Source: Bombardia bombarda (Eukaryota; Ascomycota; Sordariomycetes; Sordariales; Lasiosphaeriaceae). Taken from it: DNA of 64,000 bases. The position numbers were made by a program, and so were the translations under genes. Positions 23,798 to 35,935 of this stretch are shown piece by piece. The stretch spans positions 806,001-870,000 of the forward strand of contig JAULSR010000009.1 of the NCBI GenBank assembly GCA_030512295.1, in the 5' to 3' direction. Within the stretch, counting starts at the first letter, position 1; each line of letters opens with the position of its first letter. Under the pieces are notes generated by a model. That model was given only the letters and a program-made list of their open reading frames with translations. It made no database searches and was not told the origin of the DNA.

Positions 23798-25110
23798 CCT
23801 GAGGGGGCGCAAAATCCGAAAAGGCTTCGGTCGAACTTTACAGTAGAACTCCGACTGATGATGACAAGAAGTCAACGACGGCTGTTCTTCTTAAGAAGGG
23901 TCCCAACCAGTCTTGCATGTGATGAGATGGGAAGCTTGGGGTGGTTTAGCTATATGGGCAGATAAGTACCTTACCCATGACCCGCGGTCAGGATGAAGGG
24001 AAAGGAAGTGGGGTTTGGCATGGATACCAGGGAATGTTTTCTTTGTATTCGGTTTCATTTTATACATTAGCGACTTGGGGAACTGTGGTGGGTGGGGTGG
24101 CCTTGCTTCCGTTTCCTTTTTTATCTTCGTCGCTGCTGTCGCCGATATGGTACCACTCAAGTGCTTGGAGTTTCTGCTTGGCTTGGCTGGGTTGATTTCG
24201 TGGTGTTTGTGGTGATGTATCTTGGCGTGGCAGTTTTGGCTTTGTGATGATTGTTTTTTGCCGCGAAGCGTTATTGTTGATCATTGAGGATAGGTAAGTG
24301 GGCTTGTAGGTGCTGTTGATTTTTAGATAGATGCTGCTAGTGAGTGACAGGTGGGAAGGGAAAGCGTTTGCCAAAACGCGGCGAAAATGAACGAATAAAT
24401 CGCTGCTCACTCATAACGTTCACTCTCCAGACTTGTATGGTGGTGAGAGGTGTGTCTGACTCAGCTCACATAAGTACCAAGGAGTTCAGTTAAAAACGAA
24501 AGGAAAATAATTTAGAGGAACCACTCCCCGTCCGTAACCCGATGCCGAATATCAATAACATCAGAATCAGAGAGTTCTTTCATAAAAGATGTTAATTCAA
24601 ATGCACTGATAACAAAATAGAATTTGTTGTTTATCGAATACTAACAACGAGACATAGGGAAACTTCATAACAGCAAAAAGATTTGTTGTGCATGACATTT
24701 CATACGCGTAATTTGGATAAAAAGAACAAATATATAGAACATACATTTGGGAAACACAGGAAAAATATTTGGACTCGAACATGAAATTTTCAATTCTTCA
24801 TTGGATCCAATCCATCCTTGCGAAGTAAGTAAGATAAACGAATACATTAAATTTCTATGTAATAGGATTTCAAATGTCCTTCAACTTTAGTATCATCTCA
24901 CATGTTTTGATACGTTTCTAGGATGGATGAGATAACCAGGCCACATGGGTATTTCGGTGTGGAGGAAAAAAACGAGGAACAGTCAGTAGATAAAGAAGTC
25001 TTTAAAATCAACTGACATATGATGACAGACAGTTTGTCAACCGCCAAAACAAAACAACAGCAAACCAACATTATCCAACGACTGACAAAAGTCATGTTCT
25101 CAGAACACAT
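23798..25110. other. Intergenic, AT-rich in its right half
   Basis: No gene seen. From about 24470 to 25090 the sequence is markedly AT-rich compared with its neighbours, without an identifiable repeat. Confidence 0.5.
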
Positions 25111-25182
25111 TGCCCACTACCAGAATTGAACTGGCGACCTTCTCATTACTAGTGAGACGCTCTACCACTGAGCCAAGCGGGC
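25111..25182 (-). tRNA. tRNA-Thr (anticodon AGT), no intron
   Basis: 72 nt fold as a full cloverleaf on the minus strand. The 7-bp acceptor (GCCCGCT with AGTGGGC, one G-T) pairs. The D arm has GCTC/GAGC around AGTGGTA. The anticodon arm is TCTCA-CTAGTAA-TGAGA with AGT at positions 34-36, and the T arm is GCCAG-TTCAATT-CTGGT. The discriminator base is A. Both internal promoter boxes are present (A box TGGCTCAGTGG, B box GTTCAATTC). Confidence 0.95.
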
Positions 25183-26011
25183 TGGAGGAGGAGAAGGTGG
25201 AATGGATGGTTTTCGCTTTCCTTGGCATTCGTAGAGGGTAGGGGTCGTTAGGAACCAAGCTGGAGCCCATCGACGATGTTTAACATTTAAATGCCAAGTA
25301 ACTAGGTCAAGTTTGCTTTGATCGTGTGGGAGGAGATCAACTGACAGTGTACAACAAAATGATCAGATAACGGGTTGGTAATTATGTTGACTACTCCTTT
25401 CTCATACCATGTCTTTTATAAAGGGGGTATCTAAGCTACAATTTCAAGTTCCTTTTTCTTTACTTCCGCCCTCAATTGTGCGCCCATCCGTTCGTCTGTA
25501 CGTCTGTCTTCAACAAGTTGTGTCTGTGCTGACTAACAAAATCGACCGATGGGGCAAGAAGGATATAATAGACAATACCGCCTACAACAACAAGGGGTAT
25601 GTATGATTCCCATCTCTGCACTCTTCTCTCCGCCGTTCTCCCCTTGAAATAGGACAGCCCCAGTGGAATGAGGGACTGGACCCTTGTCATTTTGAGAGTC
25701 TTCTTTCCCATCGTTTACTGGCCGGTCTCTTCCGCCTTGGCAACCAACCGCCCTGCAGTTTTCGAGGAAGTCCAGCCAAGGGGAAGATAAGTAGTCTGAT
25801 ACTGTACAAAGGGAATGATGATTGTGATATGTGATGGCGAGGGTAAGTAAGAAGCCTTTCGCTCTAGCCAACAGTCGCAATGTGGCGACTGTGCTTGGAT
25901 GTATCGATGAGTGTCCATCAGATATATGGTTCATAGAAATATATAAGCAAAGCGAGCGGAATAGTGGCGGGCGTGGTGGCGGTAGTCGGGTTGCGTTTGC
26001 CCTCATCGAGC
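25183..26011. other. Intergenic, no gene seen
   Basis: 3' flank of the dynein gene and 5' flank of the tRNA. Nothing recognised. Confidence 0.5.
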
Positions 26012-27913
26012 TCACTTGGGTGACGGCCCCCGTTTATTCATCAGACCAGTGAAGAATGCCTGCAGATGCTCCGAGTCCATCTGTGGCGCCTCCTCCACTA
26101 GGCTCTCGTTCCCCGGGCTATAAGGTTCCGGTGAGGTATATGTCTGGCGGTCCTACGCAATGTTAGTATTCATGCTCTCTCAGCCTCATAGCAAACCACT
26201 GAAGGAAGAGAAAGCATACCTTGAGCCGCTGCACCATATCATCCGCATCCACCTGAATTCCTCCTATATTAAACTGCACTGGCCCGATATGCTCCAACAC
26301 CTTGGCATCCGCCTGCTGCCGCGATGCGCTGCCGCCCGCATACTGGCCAAGGCCATTGCCATTGCTGTACTCTTCTTCGTCTGGCATCTTCTTGCTGCTG
26401 GCGAGTTTCGAGGAGCGCGACGCCGAGGAGTTGTTGTTGTCCTCCCCGCCGCGTGACGACCCGCCTGCCTCATCCCCCTTCTGCCTAAAGGCCTCCAGTA
26501 TCTTGAGCTGCTGGCCTAAGAATGACTGCGTCTGGGCCGTCTCTACCTCGAGCTCGGTCGAATGACTAGTCCGCCCGGCTATCTGGAGCGCGTCCATTGT
26601 CGGATCCTGCACGGCGGATTCATATAGCGCGACGGTGGAGCCTTCGGGGTCGGCATCGACGTCCCCGTCTTCCTCTTCACTGTCCGTCTCATTGGCATTG
26701 TCGTTGGTCTGATCGTTTTCGCCATGTGTTGTGGGGTCGCGCTGTGCTGGCGGGGACGGCTGGTCTAAATCTATCGTCCATCCGTTGCTGACGAGCTCTA
26801 CGTCGAAACCTTCTCTGAGCACGCGGACCTTGCCCCATGAGTCCCAGTTCGGCGGGACGCAGATCTTGTCTCGATCAATGACGTTGTGTTTGAGCGGGTG
26901 TTTTTTGAGGAGGGAGTGGATGCCCAGGCTGGAGTGTATCAGACTGGGGAGTTGGGATGACGTAGAGGGGGTGGTATATATAAGGGATGCGCCGTCTAGA
27001 GAAGCAGGATGTTAGCTTGGGGGAGGGTTGGAAAGACAGAAGTAGCGAGGAACCTACGCTTTAGGAGGACTGTCCGCAGAAATTGCAGGACCACATCAAA
27101 CTCCTCCTCCTTCCAGCTTTGTGTCTTTTCTAAATATTCCATCTTCTCGGCCTGGGCGCGAATAGTCAGCTCATTGGTCCCCCAGTCAAGGCAGAGATAA
27201 CGTACGTTTTGGCAAACCAGACACAGTGGTAGTCCCAATGCATCCTCCCACTCGCCAGGGCCCAAGGGTAGAGACACATCGACATCTGTCGAGGGGGCGG
27301 TCGTGGTGCCATCCAGATGGGTTCCGCCGCCTCTGCCCCGGTCGCGCCACGACATCATGACCTCCTCCATGGTCACCTTGCACTCGTTGCTCAGCGAGAT
27401 GAGCACTGTCCTCAGCAGCAAGATCCATTCCCGCAGCTGGCGCATCCACTTCCATGGCTGGGACCAGTCCAGCAGGACGACTATCAGGGTATTCGGTATA
27501 GAGTGGGGGGTGAGCAGGGGCTGAAGGAGGGAGGCGAAGGCGGGCTCGGGGCTGGCGAGGGTGTAGAGGTTGATGCGGGCGAGGGTGTCCTCCTGGTCGG
27601 CGTCGAGGACGTCGTAGTAGGTGTAGCCAAGGGCGAAGCTGTTGGCGACGGGGGGCACCTTGTGGCCGTAGCGGTCGAGGGTGCGGCGGACCTCGTTGTT
27701 GGACAGCGACTCGAAGAACTCGCGCTGGGAGTCGACGGTGCCGCCGAGGACTAGGATGTTCTTCTCGGGGAGGCGCTTGGCGCTGGCGACCGAGTCCAGC
27801 ATGGAGCTCCAAAGCTCCTTTTTGCTGTCGCCGCCATTCTTGGAGTCCGAGCCGGTGCCCGAGCCGACAGAGACGGTCGTGTAGGTCGAGAAGCGGTTGG
27901 TATTTGCCGCCAT
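26012..27913 (-). CDS. Cytoplasmic dynein 1 light intermediate chain
   Basis: Subunit of the minus-end microtubule motor; it links dynein to cargo adaptors and supports nuclear and endosome transport in hyphae. Exons are 27913..27206, 27151..27058, 26995..26220 and 26152..26012, all in phase, giving 572 aa. The N-terminal Ras-like fold starts KRLPEKNILVLGGTVDSQREF, where the usual GKT of the P-loop is degenerate, as is normal in fungal LICs. Then come LGYTYYDVLD, VVLLDWSQPWKWM and, across two splices, WKEEEFDVVLQFLRTVLLKHGASLIYTT. DRDKICVPPNWDSWGK follows. The C-terminal half is acidic and low complexity and ends with LQAFFTGLMNKRG, resembling an adaptor-binding helix. The start at 27913 is the first ATG after the upstream stops. 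Confidence 0.93.
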
Positions 27914-28694
27914 GGCTGCTGTCTGATGGCTCAGGCGTGTCGCATTGGGGCAGGCGGGTGTTTGCCAGGCCTGGTCTGGTCGGCAGGTCGGTGTTTGCTT
28001 TGTCGCTTGTTGGAGGATGGGAAAAGTGGGCGACGACGCGTTGGAGCTACAGCAGCTTCTTGCCGCGCCTGCTCTTGAGGTAGACTGATCTTGCTGCTCA
28101 CCCCCCCCTAGCACCTGGAAATGACCGAGGATGGCAAGTTCCCCAAGTTCCCAAGTAATTAGCTACGGGCCGTCAATTCCCCGAAACGTAGATCCAGGAT
28201 TCCATCCAATGCAGCAGCTTTCGGCGGCCAGGAGCCAGCAGTCGCAGCAGAAAAGAGCAGGGAGTTTACTGGCATTCCAGCAGCCCAAGTGGGGCCTGAT
28301 GCATGTGTCAATCAGGGGTCGTAGCGGGGTGCGCAGGACACCAATAACCCCAACCCTGACTTTTGTGTATTTTCGTTTCATGGAACGTTCCGGATGACCA
28401 ACAACCGCCTTCCAAGAGACCCGACTGCGCCACCCTGGATCGCCCTGGTAGCCTGTAGCCTGTAGCCTGTAGCCTGTAGCCTGCACCACCGACCAGTGAC
28501 CACTCATCCCCCACCTTTGGTGTTGTTGAACTCCGTCACCACTGCAAGTCGGCTCGCGGTCGTCCATTTGCTACATCAACCCACGACCCCCATCTCCATC
28601 CGTTGCAAGCCGCCATCAGCGAGCCTTTGGATTTTTTTTTGCATCCAACACCAGAACCCACCCGCCAGAAAGAAACAAATCGACAGCCGCCACC
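27914..28694. other. Divergent promoter region with a 7-bp tandem repeat
   Basis: Lies between the divergent dynein and BAX-inhibitor genes. GTAGCCT is repeated five times at 28448-28482. No gene seen. Confidence 0.6.
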
Positions 28695-29639
28695 ATGTCG
28701 AACGCCAAGTACACCGCAGCTCCGCAGGAGGACCCGGAATACACGCAGCCCCCGCCCTCGTACCAAGCCGAGAGCAGCAGCAGCAGCAACACGGCTGCTG
28801 CTGCCGCCGACGACGGCGCGCGCCTCTTCGCCGGCCACACGGGCCCGCGCAGCAGCGAGGACAACATCCCCGACGACTTCAAGTTTGGCGGCTCCGTCGC
28901 CGAGGCCACCATCGACATCCGCAACCAGTTCATCCGCAAGGTCTACACCATCCTGACCGTCCAGCTGCTCGCGACCGCCGGCGTCAGCGCCCTCACCTTC
29001 ATGAGCGATGGCTACAAGGACTGGATCCAGTCGCACCCAGCCCTGGTCTGGGCATCTGTACGTACCACCCCTCCCTCCCTCCCTCCCTCCCCCATCATCC
29101 CTCCCCATCTCCACCACACACACACAACTGACGCGCCCACCCACCAGCTCTTCGGCTCCATGATCCTCCTCGGCCTCACCTACTGGAAGCGCCACTCGTA
29201 CCCCACCAACCTGCTCTTCCTCTCGGGCTTCACCCTCCTCGAGGCCTACACCATCTCCGTCATCGTCTCCTTCTACCGCACCTCCATCGTGCTCAACGCC
29301 GTCGTGCTCACCGCCGGCATCTTCGTCTTCCTGACCGCCTTCGCCTGCCAGACAAAGTACGACTTCACCAGCTGGATGCCCTACCTCTTTGGGAGCCTGT
29401 GGGCGCTCATCCTCTTCGGCTTCATGTACGCCTTCATGCCGCAGAGCAGCACCTCGGAGCTCATCTACGGCGGCGTCACGGCGCTTATTTTCTGCGGGTA
29501 CATCCTGGTGGACACGCAGCTCGTGCTGCGCAAGCATCATGTTGAGGAGGAGATTGCGGCCGCGATCAGCTTGTATCTGGATATTATCAATTTGTTCTTG
29601 GCGATTCTGAGGATTCTGAACAGCCAGTCTAACAACTAA
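28695..29639 (+). CDS. BAX inhibitor-1 / TMBIM family membrane protein
   Basis: ER or vacuolar membrane protein of the Bxi1/LFG type, linked to calcium leak and cell-death control. Exons are 28695..29057 and 29148..29639; the intron contains a CTCC repeat. The product is 284 aa. A Pro/Gln-rich cytosolic N-terminus (PPPSYQ) precedes about seven TM helices. Family blocks are IRNQFIRKVYTILTVQLL, YPTNLLFLSGFTLLEAYTI, VVLTAGIFVFLTAFACQTK and the C-terminal ILVDTQLVLRKHH and AISLYLDIINLFLAILRIL, including the acidic residues thought to act as the pH sensor. Confidence 0.94.
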   Translation: MSNAKYTAAPQEDPEYTQPPPSYQAESSSSSNTAAAAADDGARLFAGHTGPRSSEDNIPDDFKFGGSVAEATIDIRNQFIRKVYTILTVQLLATAGVSALTFMSDGYKDWIQSHPALVWASVRTTPPSLPPSPIIPPHLHHTHTTDAPTHQLFGSMILLGLTYWKRHSYPTNLLFLSGFTLLEAYTISVIVSFYRTSIVLNAVVLTAGIFVFLTAFACQTKYDFTSWMPYLFGSLWALILFGFMYAFMPQSSTSELIYGGVTALIFCGYILVDTQLVLRKHHVEEEIAAAISLYLDIINLFLAILRILNSQSNN

Positions 29640-31053
29640 ACTAGGCTGGTTTTGGGTTTTGGGTTCGCGGGAGGCGGTGGTGGATGATGGTTATTGATGA
29701 TGGGGAACGGGGTTCTTTTTTCTTTTGTTTTTGTGTGGAGGCGATGATGGGGAGGAAAGAAGGATAACAACCTGGAATTGAGAGTTGGGTTTTCGCAATG
29801 GCAAAAAATAGCCTGATTATACTGATTACGGGGCGGCGTCATGTTATTATCGCAATCATTGTTCTTGTTGTTTCTTTCGTTATGTCCTGCCCTGCGCGCA
29901 CAAGTACTCTTCTTCCCTCAGATCAGTCCTTTTCGACCTCTTTTATTATAATCCTATTCGTTTATTTACGCATCCTGTACGTACTGCTGGTGCTTTCATC
30001 TGCACTGTCCTAGGGAGTGAAGGAGACATCAGGTTACATGATTTACTATCAAGCGAATCAACCCAACAGCCCTACAAATGATGACCTTTCTGGCGCCAGA
30101 ACCCAAATACCAGCCTTCTTAGCTGAAGATCTGAATCCTCACGCAGTCCGATATACGTAGTATCGCACAGTCAATTCGTCGGGGGATGTCAGCAATGTCA
30201 GATCGCGCGTTTGAGGCTCGGCTCTTAGGTGGCGGTTAAATGCGGATTGAAGGTCCCACGCAACACTAGACACCCCGCGGTGATTCTTGTAGTTGTTGAT
30301 GTCTGCATTAGAAGGCCACTAAGAAAACTAAGGAAAATATAAAGTACCTAATAGCCGGAAGATGTAATAGTAGCTCATAGGTAAAGAGACACGAGCTGCA
30401 CCCCAGACCCCGGAAGCAACTCTGGAAACAAAAAGAAAGGGGAAAAGGGGTGTAATACAGAAACCCGTGCCAGCTCCCGTCACACAGAACCCAAAATACT
30501 CATCCTCCATAGCTTGTGACCGAGCAGCTTCAACTAATGTCTGCGTGTCTGTGTGGTATCTGCCCCCCGCGAGGCTCGCTCGCGCCATTACATCCATAAC
30601 CATCCACTCCAGACGTGAAAACCAACCTAACCCATGGATAAGGAGCCAGTTGCCGACCTGTCTGTACGCCAAACGGTACACAGCCATCGTCACTGTTTTT
30701 TTCTCAAAGAATGAACAGGCACGATCCCAGACCATTCCATTCTCCCATTTCCATCACCGTCATCGTGTCTGTTTTCCTTTTTTGGGGGCGAAATGTGTTG
30801 TTCAAGTAGAAAGAAGACGCAAAAGAAAAAGCAGCGGGAGGGAATATTTTGTCTTGTCAACAACCAACAACGACCGCATTATAGCAAGATCAGCTATCGC
30901 CTCGGGGTAGGAGAATGCGGATTGGCTCATATCGATCCGTGTGCAGCCGACAAGGTAGACAGGGAGCTGTGATACATCAAAACACACACGCACCTGGGCA
31001 AAGATGTGTTTCTCTCTCTTCGTCTCTCTGACTGACCGCATTAGCTAGCTCAT
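29640..31053. other. Intergenic, no gene seen
   Basis: About 1.4 kb between the BAX-inhibitor and septin 3' ends (convergent). No supported gene. Confidence 0.5.
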
Positions 31054-32710
31054 TCAGTTTCCATCCTCATTGCCGTTAGCCTCGGCGTGGTTGTTGTTGT
31101 TGGGGTGGTTGTTGATTGCGTCTATGGCAGCTTGGTTGGCCGCGACATTGGCGGCCTGCTCGCGCTGCATGCGGGCCTCGATCTCGCGGAGCTGAGACTC
31201 GCGGGCCAAAAGCTCCTGGCGCTTCTCGTTGATCTCGCGCTGCACCTTGACCTCGATCTCACGAAGCTTCTCCTCCTCGCGGCGCAGCTGTTCCTCCTTT
31301 AGGCGCACGGATTGTGATGCGAGATCCTCGGGGTTCATCGATGAGTCGCTGCTATTTGAATTAGCCACCTACACACACATATTATGTTCCGGGTGGGAAA
31401 TAAGGGTAGACATACACTCCAGCACCGCCCTCGACGCTCTTGCTAAGCTTCTCGGTACGGTAGTTCTCGTACAGGAAATCGTGCGTGATCTCCTTGAGGT
31501 CAGCAAGATGGCTGTGCAGCAGCGCGGACCGGATGGCCAAGAAGTCCGAGTGGCGCGGGTTGTCCACCTCCACCAGACCCCACGGGTACTGGCGGGCGCG
31601 GACCTGGCGGCCATTGACATCGACGATGTCCTCTGATCCGACAATAGCGAATGGCATGAGGCCTCGTAGCTCGGCGTTCTCTTCGACCGTGTCCTCGTCG
31701 TCCTCCTCGATGTCGTAGGGGAAGTTGTAGACGGGGATCCGGTAGTGCTCAATGTCCTCCATGACCAGCTTCTTGGACTCTGCGAGCTCGGCGGGCGTGA
31801 GGGAGTCGGCGCGTCCAATGACGGGGATGACGTTGACGCGGGGCGCGAGGCGCTTCATGAGCTCAATGTCGAGCTCGCGGAGGCTGTTTTCGTGGTTAGC
31901 AAGGTGGATTGGGGACATTTGGACGAGGTGGATGTACCCATGGCCTGTGGGCGTGATAAAGTAGAGCATGGCGTGAACACGATTGTCTCTAAAACGGGGG
32001 TTACGCTTGATACGCGACTCCTCCGCAAGGATATCATCATATTGCCTCTCCAGAAAGCCCAAGATCTCAGCAAAGCTGCGGACACGGTTGTTAGACTACG
32101 ATAGATTCAGGGGTAGATGGAGGGCAGCATACCTGGCCTCGTTGTCTACCTGGTCTCCGAAGCCGGGCGTGTCGACAATGGTCAGGGAAATGCGGGTGCC
32201 CTCATCATCCAACTCGAGTTCTGCAAATGGTTAGACCACTTGTAAAGCTTGGGGCAGACCATCGGGAATTGCGTGTGGCATACCGACGGTAATGGGCTTG
32301 ATCTTGACGCCCTCCTCAAGGTGGGCGGTGGTCGGGTCATCGGCCTCCTTATGCTCGAGAACGCTCTTTCCGCAGAGTGTGTTGACGAAGGTGGTTCGGC
32401 CTGGAGAGAGTAGACAGGCAGATTATCAGCACGTTGTACCCTTCAAGCAAAGCATTATAGATACGTACCAGTGCCAGAGGCTCCGCAGACCATCAGGCAG
32501 AACTGGATTCCCTTCTTGACGTTCTTCTTCCGGCGGATCATCTTCTGTGTGCAAGCCCCGACAAGTTAGCCACAGCTATACGTAAAGGCGTGGTGGAACA
32601 AGGCTTGAACAAGGCTTGAGGAACGGGGCAATTGGCAATGTTTGCACGTCGGACCATCTGAACAACGGTCGAAAGACTAGCAGGAGACAACGTACGGCCG
32701 GGGCAGACAT
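31054..32710 (-). CDS. Septin, Cdc11/AspA type (7 exons)
   Basis: GTP-binding cytoskeletal protein forming septin filaments and rings. Exons are 32710..32696, 32544..32469, 32400..32284, 32220..32133, 32075..31938, 31883..31418 and 31368..31054, all in phase, giving 404 aa. The first exon codes only MSAPA. G1 is GASGTGRTTF (residues 26-35) with Arg in place of the P-loop Lys, as in Cdc11. G3 is DTPGFGD, G4 is the variant GRAD, and the septin unique element includes RARQYPWG and LLHSHLADLKEITHDFLYENYRT. The C-terminus is a charged coiled coil followed by an Asn/Ala-rich tail. The subgroup is assigned from the Arg in G1 and the preceding RRKKNVKKGIQF. Confidence 0.92.
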
Positions 32711-34022
32711 GATGTCTGTGATGTGTGTTTAGGTTCGGGGAAGTGGGTTGGAACCGTGTCGGGCTCGGGACGAGGTCGAGAGCAGGATCAAGATACGAAT
32801 GGGGCGATTGGGTTATCCAGTCACTAGAAAAAAAGAAGGGGCGGCCGAGAGGAAGTTGTCTGAAAACGTCCAGGTCGCGGCGGCAGGTGTGCAGTCGTGC
32901 GGTCGTGAAGCTATCGAGAGTGCGGATTTGGGAAAAAGGAGAGGACGGGAAAAGGCAATTTCATAAAATGTTGCGGTGTCACGGCGGCAGCTGCTAGGAG
33001 GCAGGGAGCGACAGAGCGCCAGGCCCAGCACGGAGCACCAGATTGGCACAAGTCTCCTTAGCCCGTACTTAGCTGCCCTGTCAATGGCAGGAGGCGCCCC
33101 ATCCCCAAATTCAGGGGGGGCGTCTGCTAAATTCCATGAGCTAGCACCAATCGGGAATGGCGCATAGCCGAAACCCCAGGTGCAGGCGCCAGGCCCGTTC
33201 TTCCTCCCCCCATCACTTTTCCAACCGTGCTTCTGCTTCCCAGTTGGCGTCTGACTGGAGCGGTGGGCAGGTGCCCGTCAGCTGTCTGGAATGCGCGCCC
33301 CCACACTTGCCGCAGTTACGTACGAGCGTAACAGTGGAAGCCAGCTGTTGCTAGCGCGGGGAGCCGGCTCGTGACATGGATGGCTTGGCTGGATGGACTG
33401 GACTGGACTGGAATGGAATGAGAGACCATAAACCATAACCAGAAACGTCTCTTTCGTATATCTTCACGGACGCAGGACGCCAGCCAGCCTTGTTAGTTGT
33501 TACGCAAGTATCTATTCCAATAATTCGGTTCGAGATATTCATTCACGCCGCTCAGGCAGTCCTCAGGCAGTCCAGGCAATCCAGCGCCGACTGACGTCCA
33601 TCCAAGGTCATGAGAGGCTTGGCGCGCCAGGACAGCCACAACCACTGACACCTTCATCATTGCCCAGTGCAATCGAGCAGTGCATGTGCATCTTCAAGTG
33701 TTTGACGGTCAACCATGTGCTTCTAGTGCATCCAGCGAGCGCACTTCTTTTTTTTTCCCTTTTACTTTGTTCCTCGTATAGTGTAAAGGAGCATCAAGGC
33801 AGCTTCAAGGGCAACAGGACAGACATAATTGGGTTTCGGATTACGGATACTGGCTGCTGGCTGCCTACCTTACCTTGACCCAGATATCTTACTGCCTGCA
33901 GCCCACACGCCTCAGTCCAGAACAAGACCAAGCAAGGATCGAACCCAAGACCGAACCCAGCTCAACAGACGCCTCTTTCCACATTCGTTTACTAACAACA
34001 TCAACACCATCATCCGGCCATC
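32711..34022. other. Divergent promoter region, no gene seen
   Basis: About 1.3 kb between the divergent septin and PROPPIN genes, with short imperfect tandem words (GGACT around 33395-33415, CAGGCAGTC around 33552-33575). Confidence 0.5.
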
Positions 34023-35083
34023 ATGAATACACGGCCCCCCATCGAGAGTCCCAGTCCAACCGTGGTCCTGTCTATCACGTTCAACGACGACTGCAGCTGC
34101 TTTGCCGTGGGGCATAGCACGGGCTTTTGCAGTATGTCACTTATCACTTTGATCATATAAAATAAGCCACTTGCTGACGCGACAATTCTGCAGTTTACCA
34201 TTCAGGCACATGTCAACTAAAGGCATCGCGAGGTCCGTGGTTGTTGCCGCTCTCCCAACCAGCCAAACCCAACACCCACCCAAGGTATCCACTAACCTCC
34301 CCCAACAGACTTCAACGCAGGAATCGGCTTGGTCCAGATGATGGGCAAAGCCAACTACCTCGGCATCGTCGGCGGAGGAAGCCTGCCCAAGTTTGCCACA
34401 AACAAAGCAAGTACTCCCATCACCTTCCCCACCATCACCATCGACCCCCCCCCCCCCAACCAACCCACTAACACGCCCCCCGCGCCTCAGCTCATCCTCT
34501 GGGACGACCTCAAGTCCAAGCCCGCCCTCGAGATCAGCGCCCTGACCCCCGTGCGCGGCGTCCAGCTGTCCAAGGAACGCATCGTCGTGGTACTCCAGAA
34601 CAGCGTGCGCGTCTACAAGTTCGCCAAGCCGCCCTCCCTCGTCGCCGCCTACGAGACCGCCGCCAACCTCTGGGGCGCCTGCTGCATGTCGCAGCGCCGC
34701 ATCGCCTTCCCCGGCCGCACGCCCGGCCACGTGCAGCTCGTCGAGATCGCCACGGGCAACGTGAGCATCATCCCCGCGCACTCGTCGGCGCTGCGCGCCA
34801 TCGGCCTCAGCCGCGACGGCGAGCTGCTCGCCACCGCCAGCGAGATGGGCACGCTGATCCGCGTCTTTTCGACGGCGAGCTGCGCGAGGGTGTGCGAGCT
34901 GAGGAGGGGGATTGATCCGGCTGCGATCTTTTCGCTGGCGTTCAGTCCGTCGGGAGCGCAGCTGGCGTGCACGAGCGACAAGTCGACGTTGCATGTGTTT
35001 GATGTGCCGGGGGGGAGGAGGGGTGGTATTAATAGTGGTGGTGGTAATGCGCAGCCGGGGCGGCAGACTCAGACTCAGACAGG

Positions 35084-35115
<32 letters not shown>

Positions 35116-35582
35116 GTCATATGAACGCGCCACCTGGTCCTAGGGGTCCACGGCTTATGGCTGCTTCTAATAACAATGCAGGCGGCGTGACAGACACAGG
35201 GGGCTTTGGAGGCATCGTCAGTGGTGGCGGTGCCAGCAGTGTAAGCGGCGGTGGGAACACCACAAAATGGGGGATCCTATCCAAGCTCCCCCTCATGCCG
35301 AGAATGTTCTCCGACGTATACTCATTCGCGTCGGTGGCCTTTGAGGCGGGACAGGAGCCGCTTCAGGTGGGCGGCATACCCATCTCCTCCATCTCGGGAT
35401 CCACGACGCTGGGGACATCACGCCCGCCCAAGGGCGTGATTGGCTGGCTGGACGAGGGCAGTCTGTTGGTGGTGGGCGGCGGGCAGGACGCGAGGTGGGA
35501 GAGGTTTGTGATTCAGCAAGGGCAGGATGGGAATAGGGTGTGCGTGAGGGAGGGGTGGAAGCGGTATTTGGGGAGTACGTGA
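34023..35582 (+). CDS. HSV2: PROPPIN beta-propeller protein, Hsv2/WIPI type
   Basis: Phosphoinositide-binding WD-repeat protein of the Atg18 family, acting in micro/selective autophagy and endosomal membranes. Exons are 34023..34131, 34194..34232, 34309..34406 and 34491..35582, giving 445 aa. The first blade reads LSITFNDDCSCFAVGHSTGF, and LRRG at residues 219-222 is the lipid-binding motif (LRRG in Hsv2, FRRG in Atg18/21). It is followed by FSLAFSPSGAQLACTSDKSTLHVF. Intron 3 is of the rare GC-AG type (GCAAGT at 34407); its 84 nt keep frame, so read-through would add 28 residues including a Pro run. A Gln run (CAG repeat) and Gly-rich stretches lie in the loop after blade 5. Confidence 0.9.
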
Positions 35583-35935
35583 TGGGTTCTTTTCCCATCG
35601 GGTTCTGTTATGTCCGTGATGGGTTCTTATTTCTTTTTTTTTTACCTCATACTTTTTGATGGGACGGATGGACGGATGGACGGATGGTCGGATGGGACGG
35701 TATGTGGGGAGTTGGTCGGCAGCATCATCATTATTATTACAGGTCTCAGCGGGGGTTGGATCTCTTTCAGGCCCAACATACACATACGGTACACACACCA
35801 GAGAGGTTTAACCTTGCATGTGCTTTTTTTTGGATGTTTAGCGCGCTTGTTTCATGTTGAATTATAGCAACTAGGGTATCTTTTTTCACACTGGGCCTTC
35901 CCTCTGATCAATGCGCTAGCCGTAGCCACGCTCGC
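35583..35935. other. Convergent intergenic with GGACGGAT repeats
   Basis: Contains several GGATGGAC-type units around 35662-35695 and otherwise nothing recognised. Confidence 0.5.

Noticed and set aside
28536..29540. 334-codon antisense frame over the BAX-inhibitor gene
   Set aside because: Shadow of a clear seven-TM gene; its own composition is low complexity.
30328..30910. Overlapping frames of 135-147 codons between the BAX-inhibitor and septin genes
   Set aside because: No domain, no conserved start and they overlap on both strands; likely untranslated or intergenic sequence.
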